Assembly (NCBI GenBank): GCA_002729015.1
Contig: PBVO01000055.1
Location: 1-20,173, forward strand
Direction: 5' to 3'
Origin: Candidatus Poribacteria bacterium
GTDB lineage: Bacteria > Poribacteria > WGA-4E > UBA9662
DNA length: 20,173 bases
The notes beneath the pieces were generated by a model. It did no database searches. It was not told the DNA's origin and was given only the letters and a program-made list of their open reading frames with translations. Below are positions 5,826-13,926 of the stretch, one piece after another (the first letter of the stretch is position 1; the number at the start of each line of letters is the position of its first letter). A program made the position numbers and the translations under genes.

Positions 5826-7322
5826 TTACTGAGAAATAGTGGCAGTTATCTTGCCTACGGTGCCGGGGGTAAACCCATCAATCACAGTCTCTATAACCTG
5901 ATAAGAAGGTTCCCAGAATACAAACAGCAGAACAGTTGGAACGGCAAAGAAGAGTAGAAGTAGTTGGTTACCGAATGTGAAGGTCAACGGTGTCTCTTCA
6001 TCTGACTTTTCGAAGAACATTGCTCTTACTATACGTATATAGTAATAAAGTGAAACAGCACTATTCAGAGCAGCAACAACAACTAGCCAATAAAGGCCCC
6101 CTTCCACAGCGGCTGTGAATAAAACCCATTTTCCACTAAACCCCGCCAAAGGCGGTAGCCCAGTCAATGAGAAGAGAAAAAGAGCCATCGAGACAGCTAG
6201 TAGCGGTGCCCGCGAAATTAGGTTACGGTAGTTTTCTATCATTTCACCACCTAATCGATTGGAAACTAGAATAACTACAAAGAAAGCACCTAAATTCATA
6301 AAGAGATAAATGATCAAGTAAAACAAAATGGCCTTAATACCGGTATCATTCAATAGTACTGCACCCATCAACAAATATCCACCATGAGCAATACTCGAAT
6401 AAGCCAATAAGCGCTTGACGTTATTTTGGGGTAAAGCTGCTAAATTACCAAAAGTCATAGTTAAAGCCGATACAACTGCTAATAATATAGTCCAGTTAGT
6501 AGCGCTAAGATCCGTAATTTGCCCAAACCCAAGATAAAAAATCCGAATCAGCAAAGCGAAACCCGCTGCTTTAGATGCGACAGAAAGGAAAGCTGTTACC
6601 GGAATCGGTGCCCCCTCGTAAACATCAGGTCCCCACATATGGAAAGGTACGGATGCAATTTTATAACCAAGACCGGTCATAACAAACACTGTTGCAACAG
6701 TGACTGCCAGATGTGAGTTAGGCTCAGCAATAACTTCAGCCAGTCGAGTACCGATTTCTGGAATATTCGCAGTACCAGTTAAACCGAAAATGAGTGATAA
6801 ACCAAATAGCATAGTACCAGAAGCGACTGCACCGTAAATAATGTATTTAAAGGCGGCTTCGCTCGATCGGCGATTATGCGTAAGAAAACCTGCTAAAATA
6901 TATGACGCTATTGATACAGTTTCCAAAGCTAGGTAGGCAATCAATAGGTTAGTCGAAGATGCCATCAAAAACATCCCCAAATTAACAGCTATTAGAATTG
7001 AGTAGTATTCCCCTTTTGTATTGGGATCTAATTCGGCAGATTGCATCGAAAAAATGATTGTAGCAGCTGTTGTAACTAAAACAATTACTTTAAAATAAAT
7101 GGAAAAACCATCTATCCTGATCATACCATCAAATAAAAATTCAGACGGTAAGCCCGCAGAAAAAATAGCAATAAGTGTCAGGACAATTCCACCCAAAGCG
7201 ATATACGCCGTTCCATTATTGTGTTTGCTATCAGGTGTCAAATCATAAATAATAGCAAGCAAAGCCGTTCCGATAACAATCAGTTCAGGAACAAAGTACT
7301 GGAGACTATCAATACTATTCAC
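5826..7322 (-). CDS. nuoN: NADH-quinone oxidoreductase subunit N
   Basis: The product has 498 residues and is an antiporter-like membrane subunit of complex I that helps move protons across the inner membrane. Residues match the conserved proton path: Glu134 in IAYLALETVSIASY (E. coli Glu133), Lys221 in GLGYKIASVPFHMWGPDVY (Lys217) and Lys251 in SVASKAAGF (Lys247). About 14 hydrophobic segments run along its length. The frame starts at GTG 7322, with GAGG about 11 bases upstream; no ATG fits the N-terminus better. It is the last gene of the nuo operon and lies 27 bases after nuoM. Confidence 0.96.
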   Translation of the reverse strand: MNSIDSLQYFVPELIVIGTALLAIIYDLTPDSKHNNGTAYIALGGIVLTLIAIFSAGLPSEFLFDGMIRIDGFSIYFKVIVLVTTAATIIFSMQSAELDPNTKGEYYSILIAVNLGMFLMASSTNLLIAYLALETVSIASYILAGFLTHNRRSSEAAFKYIIYGAVASGTMLFGLSLIFGLTGTANIPEIGTRLAEVIAEPNSHLAVTVATVFVMTGLGYKIASVPFHMWGPDVYEGAPIPVTAFLSVASKAAGFALLIRIFYLGFGQITDLSATNWTILLAVVSALTMTFGNLAALPQNNVKRLLAYSSIAHGGYLLMGAVLLNDTGIKAILFYLIIYLFMNLGAFFVVILVSNRLGGEMIENYRNLISRAPLLAVSMALFLFSLTGLPPLAGFSGKWVLFTAAVEGGLYWLVVVAALNSAVSLYYYIRIVRAMFFEKSDEETPLTFTFGNQLLLLFFAVPTVLLFVFWEPSYQVIETVIDGFTPGTVGKITATISQ

Positions 7323-7349
7323 TATACAGAGTCCTCAATCACTAATGAC

Positions 7350-8873
7350 TTACGGTAGAATGCCAACGGCCTTGCTACTCGCGTTCACAGCCTTGACTAT
7401 TGCATCGACATTTTGGTCAAACATGTCGATAATGAAATGTGGCCAAACACCCAAAAGAATTGTTAAGATACCAAGAGGAAGGAGCGTTGCAATTTCCCGG
7501 GCATTGATTTCTTCAATTTCCTCATATTTAGGATTAAGTTGCCCAAGAAAAATGCGTTGTAATGTCCATAAAAAATAAGCGGCACCAATCACAATCCCAA
7601 TAGTTGAAAGAATCGTTAAAAATTTAGCATTATCAAACGCTCCATCAAAAGCTCCCAGTAAAGATAATGCTTCACCAACAAATCCGCTCAAACCGGGTAA
7701 GCCCAAAGAGGCCATAAAAGCCAATGTAGTAATGCCTGTATAGACGGGCATCTTTGCACCAAGTCCACCAAAACCATTTATATCCCGATGGTGGGCTCGA
7801 TCATAAATCACACCAACCAACAGAAACAGCATCCCACTTATGACTCCATGGTTAAACATTTGTAGGATAGCACCGGTTATACCAGGTTTGTTTAAAGCAG
7901 CAATACCCAGTATCACAAATCCCATGTGTCCAATAGACGAATAGGCAACCATCTTCTTAAAATCAGTCTGGAAAAGAGCACACAGTGAGCCGTAAATGAT
8001 ATTGACAACCGCTAGAATCGCTAACCAACTCGCTGAAGCTGCCATACCTTCTGGCAGCATAGTTACGTTAATTCTTACTAAACCATATGTACCCATCTTC
8101 AGCAAAATACCAGCCAGAATAACGCTTATAGCAGTTGGCGCTTGGACGTGAGCATCTGGTAACCAGGTATGGAAAGGAAAAATAGGCACTTTGACAGCAA
8201 ATCCAACAAAGAAGCCCAAAAAGACAATCTTTTGGAAATCTGGATCGGCCAAAGGGTGGCCTGCAGTTTGAGCTAACTGTGTTAACTTAATAATATCGAA
8301 AGTTCTAGCCCCAGCTTCCCCACTCTTCAGATAAACAGCAATCATGGCTACGAGCATCAGAACACTTCCGAATAGTGTGTAGAGAAAGAATTTGATCGCC
8401 GCATACTCACGACGTTCTCCACCCCAAATACCTACTAGGAAGTACATCGGTAACAGCGTCAGTTCGAAGAAAACGTAGAATAGAAAGAGGTCTAGGGCAC
8501 AGAAGAATCCGATCATACCCGTCTCAAGCAGGAGAAACAAAGCCATGTAAGCTTTAACTCCTTTATCAATTTTCCATGAAGCTCCTACGCAGATAGGTCC
8601 AAGCAAAGCTGTTAATAACACCAAAGTCACGCTCAACCCATCAAGGCCAATGTGATAGCTAATGCCAAAACTTTCAATCCAGGGAATTGTTAATTCATGT
8701 TGAATACCCGCTTCCGAATTATCATAATTTGTAAACAGAGAAACCGCGATCAACAACGGAATCAACGTTACAGCAAATGTCAACCACCTAGCGGTGTTAT
8801 CTTGACCACGAGGCAAAAGTAAGACCAAGACCATACCAATAAGCGGTATAAAAATCATCCATGTTAGTAGCAT
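7350..8873 (-). CDS. nuoM: NADH-quinone oxidoreductase subunit M
   Basis: The product has 507 residues, the usual length. It is an antiporter-like proton-pumping subunit of complex I. Key charged residues are present: Glu137 in FYVFFELTLLPMYFLVGIWGG (E. coli Glu144), Lys228 in VGFAVKVPIFPFHTWLPDAHVQAPT (Lys234), Lys259 in GILLKMGTYG (Lys265) and Glu401 in LSGFVGEALSL (Glu407). His-rich RAHHRDI follows TM10, as in the family. The ATG lies 60 bases after the nuoL stop, with a modest GAG ribosome site. Confidence 0.97.
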   Translation of the reverse strand: MLLTWMIFIPLIGMVLVLLLPRGQDNTARWLTFAVTLIPLLIAVSLFTNYDNSEAGIQHELTIPWIESFGISYHIGLDGLSVTLVLLTALLGPICVGASWKIDKGVKAYMALFLLLETGMIGFFCALDLFLFYVFFELTLLPMYFLVGIWGGERREYAAIKFFLYTLFGSVLMLVAMIAVYLKSGEAGARTFDIIKLTQLAQTAGHPLADPDFQKIVFLGFFVGFAVKVPIFPFHTWLPDAHVQAPTAISVILAGILLKMGTYGLVRINVTMLPEGMAASASWLAILAVVNIIYGSLCALFQTDFKKMVAYSSIGHMGFVILGIAALNKPGITGAILQMFNHGVISGMLFLLVGVIYDRAHHRDINGFGGLGAKMPVYTGITTLAFMASLGLPGLSGFVGEALSLLGAFDGAFDNAKFLTILSTIGIVIGAAYFLWTLQRIFLGQLNPKYEEIEEINAREIATLLPLGILTILLGVWPHFIIDMFDQNVDAIVKAVNASSKAVGILP

Positions 8874-8933
8874 AAATCACTCAACTCTTTCATTTAGTAG
8901 TAATCCTAATAAACCATACAATTTACGACATTA

Positions 8934-11165
8934 TTAGCGAGGGAGATAGAGAAATAACAGTATCAAAAGAATTACACCACCTAGAACAAAGGCAAGGTAA
9001 TTCTGGACTGTACCAGTTTGAATACGACGAACTTGGTTTCCAATGGCTCGAATGCCCTTACCAACTACACCTACTACAATTCCATCAATAACGATCATGT
9101 CAAACAGACCAACAATACCCGCGATAAGAACACGGGTAATCCATGCTGTAGCATTAACTATACCATCAACAACATTGATGTCGATCTTACCGAAAACATT
9201 AGCCATGCCCAATGTAACCCGTTTTACCACCACCCCATTATACAGCTCATCAACGTAGTATTTGTTCCAAAGAATGGTATGAAATGGACCAAGGGCTTTC
9301 TCAACGGGGTCTTCATCAATCGATTTACGCCCGTAAATTAACCATGAGATTAAAATACCCAACCCTGCCACAATAATGGAACAGATCATAGCAATTTTAT
9401 GAGCTTTATGATGAACATCATGATGTGGATCATGATATTTACCATCTGATCCATAATCAGATTTTCCTGCCGCTGCATACAATTCTGTTAAGCTTTCATC
9501 GGCTCCGCCATGTCCATTATGCTCGTTAGTGCTACCATTATGATATTGGTGTGGTGTTTGCACTAACTTATCAAAACTCCAACTAAAACTAATGTTAAAC
9601 GGTAGGTGAGCGTGTACGACAGGGAAAGACAATACCATTAAGATAACTAAAGGAATAGCCATTTGACTCGGAGACTCGTGAGCATGATCATACATTTCCT
9701 GATTTTTCGGTTGGCCAAAGAAGGTAAGAAATACAAGCCGGAACATATAGAAAGCAGTGATCATGGCAGCAAAAAGTGCAATGCCGAACAGGACATAATA
9801 GTGAATAGTGTACTGGCCAGCTTCCATAGCTTTACCCAGAACTCCACCCAAAACTGCATCTTTACTGTAAAAGCCAGAAGTTATGAAAGGCACACCAGAA
9901 ATGGACAAAGTAGCAATTAACATCGTCCAAAAAGTGGTCGGCATTTTATGTCTGAGCCCTCCCATATTTCTCATGTCTTGTTCTGGTGGAATACCATCCC
10001 TTTCTGCCGGTCCATGGTGGTGATGATCATCATGCGCATGCCCGTCATCATCGCTATGATGAACATGTAAAGCGTGAATTACACTACCAGATCCAAGAAA
10101 TAGAAGAGCCTTAAAGAAAGCGTGAGTGGTTAGATGGAACAAACCTGCCATATAGTTACCAGCCCCAATGGCAAGCATCATGTAACCTAATTGGCTAATT
10201 GTCGAATATGCCAAAACACGCTTTATATCCCAACGGACAATGGCAATAGACGCTGCAAAGATTGCAGTAATTCCACCGATATAAGCAATAAAGAGCGAGG
10301 ACTCTGGTGTTAGTATCGGAAACATACGAGCCGTTAAATATACGCCGGCAGCCACCATTGTCGCGGCATGAATTAAAGCACTAACAGGAGTTGGACCTTC
10401 CATTGCATCAGGTAGCCAAGTGTGAAGCGGGAATTGAGCTGATTTACCAATTGGTCCACAGAAAATTAAGATGCCAGCCACTGATAACCACAACATATCG
10501 CCGGAACCAAGGTGTGATACGGCTTCGAATATTCCATGTTCGCCAAACAGCGAAAGTGTTTTAAATTTAGCGAAAAGCATCATCATACCGATAAACATAC
10601 CAACATCTCCGACTCGTGTAGTCAGAAATGCCTTTTTGCAGGCGTCAGCGGCAGAATCTTTCTCGAACCAGAATCCTATTAGTAGATAAGAGCATAATCC
10701 CACAAGTTCCCAACCAATATAGATTCCCAGTAAATTATCGGAAACGATCAGAAGAAGCATCGAGAAAGAAAACAGGGATAGAAAAGCAAAAAAGCGAGGA
10801 TATCGAGGATCGCCGTGCATATATTGTCTTGAGAAAATATGTACAAGACAACTGACTAAAGTAACTACTATCAGCATGATACCAGTTACACTGTCAAGCA
10901 TAAAACCCATCTTAAACTTGAGGCTACCGATAGTTATCCAATCGACTACCATAGAATCAATTTGGCCACCAGGCTTTTGCAAGTCAGAATTAGTCAAAAT
11001 TTGACCAAAAAGTAGAAGCGAACATACAAAGGCTATTAGCATAGCAGCCGTGGAAATTAGGTCTTGTACAGGGGAACGTCTCCCCATAAGGCCAAAAATC
11101 CCAAATATCGCAAATGCGGCTAACGGACAAAGGAGTATAGTGAAAATTAGCGAAAGAATCGACAT
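8934..11165 (-). CDS. nuoL: NADH-quinone oxidoreductase subunit L with His-rich insertions
   Basis: The product has 743 residues, about 130 longer than E. coli NuoL. It is the distal antiporter-like subunit, with a C-terminal lateral helix running along the membrane arm. Conserved residues include Glu153 in GWELVGLCSYLLIGFW, Lys241 in GPIGKSAQFPLHTWLPDAMEG, His266 in SALIHAATM and Lys352 in HAFFKALLF. Two insertions are unusual. Residues 368-394, between SVIHALH and EQDMRNMGGLR, hold a His/Asp-rich run. Residues 537-590 hold a second His-rich, hydrophilic stretch before the C-terminal helix. The ATG has GGAG about 11 bases upstream. It lies between nuoK and nuoM in the usual order. Confidence 0.97.
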   Translation of the reverse strand: MSILSLIFTILLCPLAAFAIFGIFGLMGRRSPVQDLISTAAMLIAFVCSLLLFGQILTNSDLQKPGGQIDSMVVDWITIGSLKFKMGFMLDSVTGIMLIVVTLVSCLVHIFSRQYMHGDPRYPRFFAFLSLFSFSMLLLIVSDNLLGIYIGWELVGLCSYLLIGFWFEKDSAADACKKAFLTTRVGDVGMFIGMMMLFAKFKTLSLFGEHGIFEAVSHLGSGDMLWLSVAGILIFCGPIGKSAQFPLHTWLPDAMEGPTPVSALIHAATMVAAGVYLTARMFPILTPESSLFIAYIGGITAIFAASIAIVRWDIKRVLAYSTISQLGYMMLAIGAGNYMAGLFHLTTHAFFKALLFLGSGSVIHALHVHHSDDDGHAHDDHHHHGPAERDGIPPEQDMRNMGGLRHKMPTTFWTMLIATLSISGVPFITSGFYSKDAVLGGVLGKAMEAGQYTIHYYVLFGIALFAAMITAFYMFRLVFLTFFGQPKNQEMYDHAHESPSQMAIPLVILMVLSFPVVHAHLPFNISFSWSFDKLVQTPHQYHNGSTNEHNGHGGADESLTELYAAAGKSDYGSDGKYHDPHHDVHHKAHKIAMICSIIVAGLGILISWLIYGRKSIDEDPVEKALGPFHTILWNKYYVDELYNGVVVKRVTLGMANVFGKIDINVVDGIVNATAWITRVLIAGIVGLFDMIVIDGIVVGVVGKGIRAIGNQVRRIQTGTVQNYLAFVLGGVILLILLFLYLPR

Positions 11166-11199
11166 ATTTAGGTAAACTCCGTTAGTTATGCGAAGAAGA

Positions 11200-11502
11200 T
11201 CAGCCTTTTAAGGTATCCGTATCGGTAGGGTTGATCGACTGGAATTCGTAATAAATAGACAAAATGATCGACAGAAAAACTGCAGCTTCTGCTGCGGCTA
11301 GTACGATACCGAACAAAGCTACCATATGTCCTGTAATATCAGCCGTGATAAAGTGAGAGAAAGCTACAAAATTTAGGTTGCAAGAATTCAAAATCAACTC
11401 AACACCCATCAAGATGCTGATTGCATTCCGACGGGTCAGAACAGCGAAAACACCAAGAGAAAACAAAACAATAGAGATATATAAGTAGTGCTGAAGTTGC
11501 AT
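11200..11502 (-). CDS. nuoK: NADH-quinone oxidoreductase subunit K
   Basis: The product has 100 residues, the canonical size for this three-helix subunit of the complex I membrane arm. Glu35 in LMGVELILNSCNLNFVAF and Glu72 in VLAAAEAAVFLSI are the two buried glutamates needed for proton transfer (E. coli Glu36 and Glu72). It is adjacent to NuoJ and NuoH in the complex. Its ATG lies two bases after the nuoJ stop, so translation is probably coupled. Confidence 0.96.
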   Translation of the reverse strand: MQLQHYLYISIVLFSLGVFAVLTRRNAISILMGVELILNSCNLNFVAFSHFITADITGHMVALFGIVLAAAEAAVFLSIILSIYYEFQSINPTDTDTLKG

Positions 11503-11504
11503 GT

Positions 11505-12011
11505 TTATTCTTTAATTTCCTTGCGTGTAATTAGAACGGCCCCAATCAGTGCGATCAGTAGAATAATGGAAGCGGCTTCAAAGGGAAGCAAGAAATCCCC
11601 CATTATTGCTTCTCCAATAAGCTTGGTGGTTCCTTCTCCAGCATCGAACGGTATTTGGCTAATTTCCCATTCGGTCTGATTAACAACTAATAGAAGAATC
11701 GCAAAAATTCCTGCAGATACAATACCTCCTAGAACGAGCTGTCCTCGTTCCGTTCTCAGATTCATATCTAATTTACCACTAGTCATCATTACACCAAACA
11801 AGACTAAAACTAATATACCGCCAACATAGACGACAACTTGGGTTGCAGCTAAAAAATCTGCCTTCAGAAACACATACAGGGCTGCCACACAAAACAGCGT
11901 AATCATCAACCAAAAAGCTGCATGAACCAAATTACGAACAGTAACCACACAGACAGCGGATCCGATAGTTATCAGGAAGAAAAACCAAAAAAGCGTCTGG
12001 GTCCAATCCAT
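11505..12011 (-). CDS. nuoJ: NADH-quinone oxidoreductase subunit J
   Basis: The product has 168 residues, the family's normal length, with about five transmembrane helices. The signature run NLVHAAFWLMITLFCVAALY is followed by FLKADFLAATQVVVYVGG and VLVLFGVMM (about residues 27-75). This includes the helix 3 region that forms the pi-bulge gate in complex I. The protein links the quinone-site subunit NuoH to the antiporter chain. The ATG at 12011 has a distant AAGG only. It lies 52 bases after nuoI. Confidence 0.95.
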   Translation of the reverse strand: MDWTQTLFWFFFLITIGSAVCVVTVRNLVHAAFWLMITLFCVAALYVFLKADFLAATQVVVYVGGILVLVLFGVMMTSGKLDMNLRTERGQLVLGGIVSAGIFAILLLVVNQTEWEISQIPFDAGEGTTKLIGEAIMGDFLLPFEAASIILLIALIGAVLITRKEIKE

Positions 12012-12063
12012 ATCTTTGTGATACCTTATTACTTTACGTTGATGTCAGTTATTCCACTTTATT

Positions 12064-12729
12064 TCATTTATAAAGGGACGGATCTGCGAACTTATAAATC
12101 AAATTTTCTCTATCAAATTCAGAATACTCAACACCTTCTAAGTCATCTTTCATCGTCAAACACTCAGTTGGGCAAACTTCCGTACATAAACCGCAGAAGA
12201 GGCAGAGCGACATATCAATATCAAATCGATCCATCAAAAGCGCAACTTTTTTACGGTCGACAATCCGATCAACTTTATCTCCGCCGATCTTTACGGTTGC
12301 ACCAGCTGGAATGTCCGGGTATGTTGTGCCTTCCGGGTTTATATGCTGAACGGTAAATTGCATATCAGCAGTTATTTCTTTTGGTGGCTTTTTGTCTAGG
12401 ATACCAACAATTTTTGTCTGATCCTTTAAGTGAACAACATTCATTGTTTCCCAAGCTTTACCACCCTTCTCTTTTCTAGAATCAATGTAAATACAATCGA
12501 CAGGACACGCCTGTGCACATTTTTTGCAAACTATACAATCTTCTACTCGATTGTGAAGTTGACCCCGAAAACCCACTGGGATCTCACGGATATTGTCATT
12601 TACTTCAAACTCGTGTTGGTAAGGATATTGATGTGTAACATTGGGTTTGAACAGTTGGCGCAACGTAATTACCATCCCAAGCAATACGGAGTACACCCCA
12701 TTATAAATGTTGAGCATGTATTTGGACAC
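12064..12729 (-). CDS. nuoI: NADH-quinone oxidoreductase subunit I (2x 4Fe-4S) with a long insertion between clusters
   Basis: The product has 221 residues, longer than the usual 160-180. It carries clusters N6a and N6b, which pass electrons to N2 in NuoB. The motifs are CIVCKKCAQACPVDC (Cys65, 68, 71, 75) and CLFCGLCTEVCPTEC (Cys176, 179, 182, 186), so both 8Fe ferredoxin motifs are intact. They are about 111 residues apart from first Cys to first Cys, against about 40 in E. coli and Thermus. An extra stretch of about 65-70 residues (roughly 85-165) is therefore inserted between them. The N-terminal amphipathic helix (about 1-28) is present. The frame starts at GTG 12729, with AAAGGA 7 bases upstream; an ATG four codons later is less well placed. 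It follows the oxidase-cupredoxin fusion by 30 bases. Confidence 0.93.
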   Translation of the reverse strand: MSKYMLNIYNGVYSVLLGMVITLRQLFKPNVTHQYPYQHEFEVNDNIREIPVGFRGQLHNRVEDCIVCKKCAQACPVDCIYIDSRKEKGGKAWETMNVVHLKDQTKIVGILDKKPPKEITADMQFTVQHINPEGTTYPDIPAGATVKIGGDKVDRIVDRKKVALLMDRFDIDMSLCLFCGLCTEVCPTECLTMKDDLEGVEYSEFDRENLIYKFADPSLYK

Positions 12730-12759
12730 AATGATATCCTTTCAGTCGGTTAATTTAAT

Positions 12760-13926
12760 CTAGTTATCTTTTGTAAAACGATATTCCAGTTCAGTTAACT
12801 GGCCGCTATCTACGCTTACAATTTGATGTCGAGTACCCATTTTCTCGTGCCAAAACTCAAGCTCGAATTGGCCATCAGGCAAGCCTGCAATTTCGAATTG
12901 ACCATCTTCCTGAGTTACAGTAAAGAACGGATGATCAATAACATGCACCCAACACTTCATCCAAGGATGAATATCACATTTGACAAAAAATAATTCTTCC
13001 GCATCGTAAGTGCGATCAATGGGGTTTCCCCCAACATTGACTGCTTTGTTGAAGGCCGGATTAGCTTCAGATAACGTATGTACGTTGTGTGGGACAACAT
13101 CGGAGTTTTTGTAGCTGATCGTTTGGCCTTTTTGAATAGCCAGAACATGTGGCTTGTAAACACACCCATATTGGTCAACTTCAGCGACGTCCGAGGGCGC
13201 AGTATAGCTAGCTGTCGTTGGTAAACCTCTTCGGATACGCACTAAAATGTTCGCGATAGAATTGTCATTACCCAGAACTAAAGTTTCCGACTTCGGGTTA
13301 CCACCGTGGATATCCAAACAACCGGGAGTAGATCCCATATCTACATCTTTAATCTTTGGTATTGGTCCATCCCACAATACTTTCCCTCGAATAATCCCAC
13401 TACCATTATTTTGGGTTGCTGTAACCTGAAATACATCATCGTCATGAGCTTCACCGTCATGAGCTTCACCGTCATGAGCTTCACCGTGATAGCTAGATTC
13501 TTTTATTTTGGCGATAGCTTCCTCATTTGCTGCTTGTACTGCTAGCGACGGTTGGCCAAGTGTATCTGCTTCGCCAGTCAAGGTTAAAAAAATCATAATA
13601 GTAAAAAATAGGACCGTTAGTCCTAAGAAACCATAGATAACTTTACGCTCATCGTTAAGGTGCATAAAAACCAAAGCCACTAATGATGCCTTGACCGAAG
13701 CAATCAGCAAACCAAGAAATATAGCCACGGGAAAGGGAACATCCAAGTAGGATGCGGCTACCGTAAAAACGGTCAAGACTCCTAGTGCCAAAAAAACGAG
13801 TATATACGATTTAACATGTACATGGTCATGGACTTTTTCGTCAAGGAAAGCATTAATTGCCTCGTCCGTCATTTCCGGATGTTTCGCTTTCAAATAATCA
13901 AACTCTTCATTTCGGTTAGTGGTCAT
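12760..13926 (-). CDS. Cytochrome c oxidase subunit IV-like membrane domain fused to a cupredoxin-like domain
   Basis: The product has 388 residues from the ATG at 13926, which has GGAGG 7 bases upstream; an in-frame ATG at 14001 lies well inside nuoH and has no such site. Residues 38-116 hold three transmembrane helices (about 40-60, 66-90, 96-116) with the prokaryotic COX IV (COX4_pro/CtaF) pattern: HVHVKSYILVFLALGVLT and IASVKASLVALVFMHLNDER. A charged linker with three GEAHD repeats (148-162) follows. The rest (about 176-388) looks like a CarboxypepD-regulatory-like strand pair enclosing a cupredoxin. His280 (VVPHNVH), Cys317, His320 and Met323 (KCDIHPWM) form a plausible type-1 copper set. 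Three helices with an inside N-terminus put this domain in the periplasm. The gene overlaps nuoH by 11 bases, between nuoH and nuoI, and no other oxidase gene is in the window. The fold call is firm; the role is inferred. Confidence 0.82.
   Translation of the reverse strand: MTTNRNEEFDYLKAKHPEMTDEAINAFLDEKVHDHVHVKSYILVFLALGVLTVFTVAASYLDVPFPVAIFLGLLIASVKASLVALVFMHLNDERKVIYGFLGLTVLFFTIMIFLTLTGEADTLGQPSLAVQAANEEAIAKIKESSYHGEAHDGEAHDGEAHDDDVFQVTATQNNGSGIIRGKVLWDGPIPKIKDVDMGSTPGCLDIHGGNPKSETLVLGNDNSIANILVRIRRGLPTTASYTAPSDVAEVDQYGCVYKPHVLAIQKGQTISYKNSDVVPHNVHTLSEANPAFNKAVNVGGNPIDRTYDAEELFFVKCDIHPWMKCWVHVIDHPFFTVTQEDGQFEIAGLPDGQFELEFWHEKMGTRHQIVSVDSGQLTELEYRFTKDN
13441..13485 (-). repeat. Three exact 15-base tandem repeats encoding GEAHD
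   Basis: The unit GTCATGAGCTTCACC (plus strand) occurs three times without interruption at 13441-13455, 13456-13470 and 13471-13485, with a decayed fourth copy beginning at 13486. On the coding strand each unit reads GGTGAAGCTCATGAC, Gly-Glu-Ala-His-Asp. It forms the linker between the membrane and copper domains. Exact identity suggests recent slippage and a possibly length-variable linker. Confidence 0.9.

Noticed and set aside
9018..9341. Plus-strand open frames opposite the nuoL 3' end
   Set aside because: The translations are Asn/Thr-rich shadows of nuoL; no coding support.
11922..12356. Plus-strand open frame of 144 codons across the nuoJ-nuoI boundary
   Set aside because: It lies opposite two strongly supported complex I genes and has no domain or start signal.
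13441..13485. Possible CRISPR-like or regulatory repeat array
   Set aside because: The repeats are 15 bases, contiguous without spacers and in frame within a coding region, so they are a coding tandem repeat.
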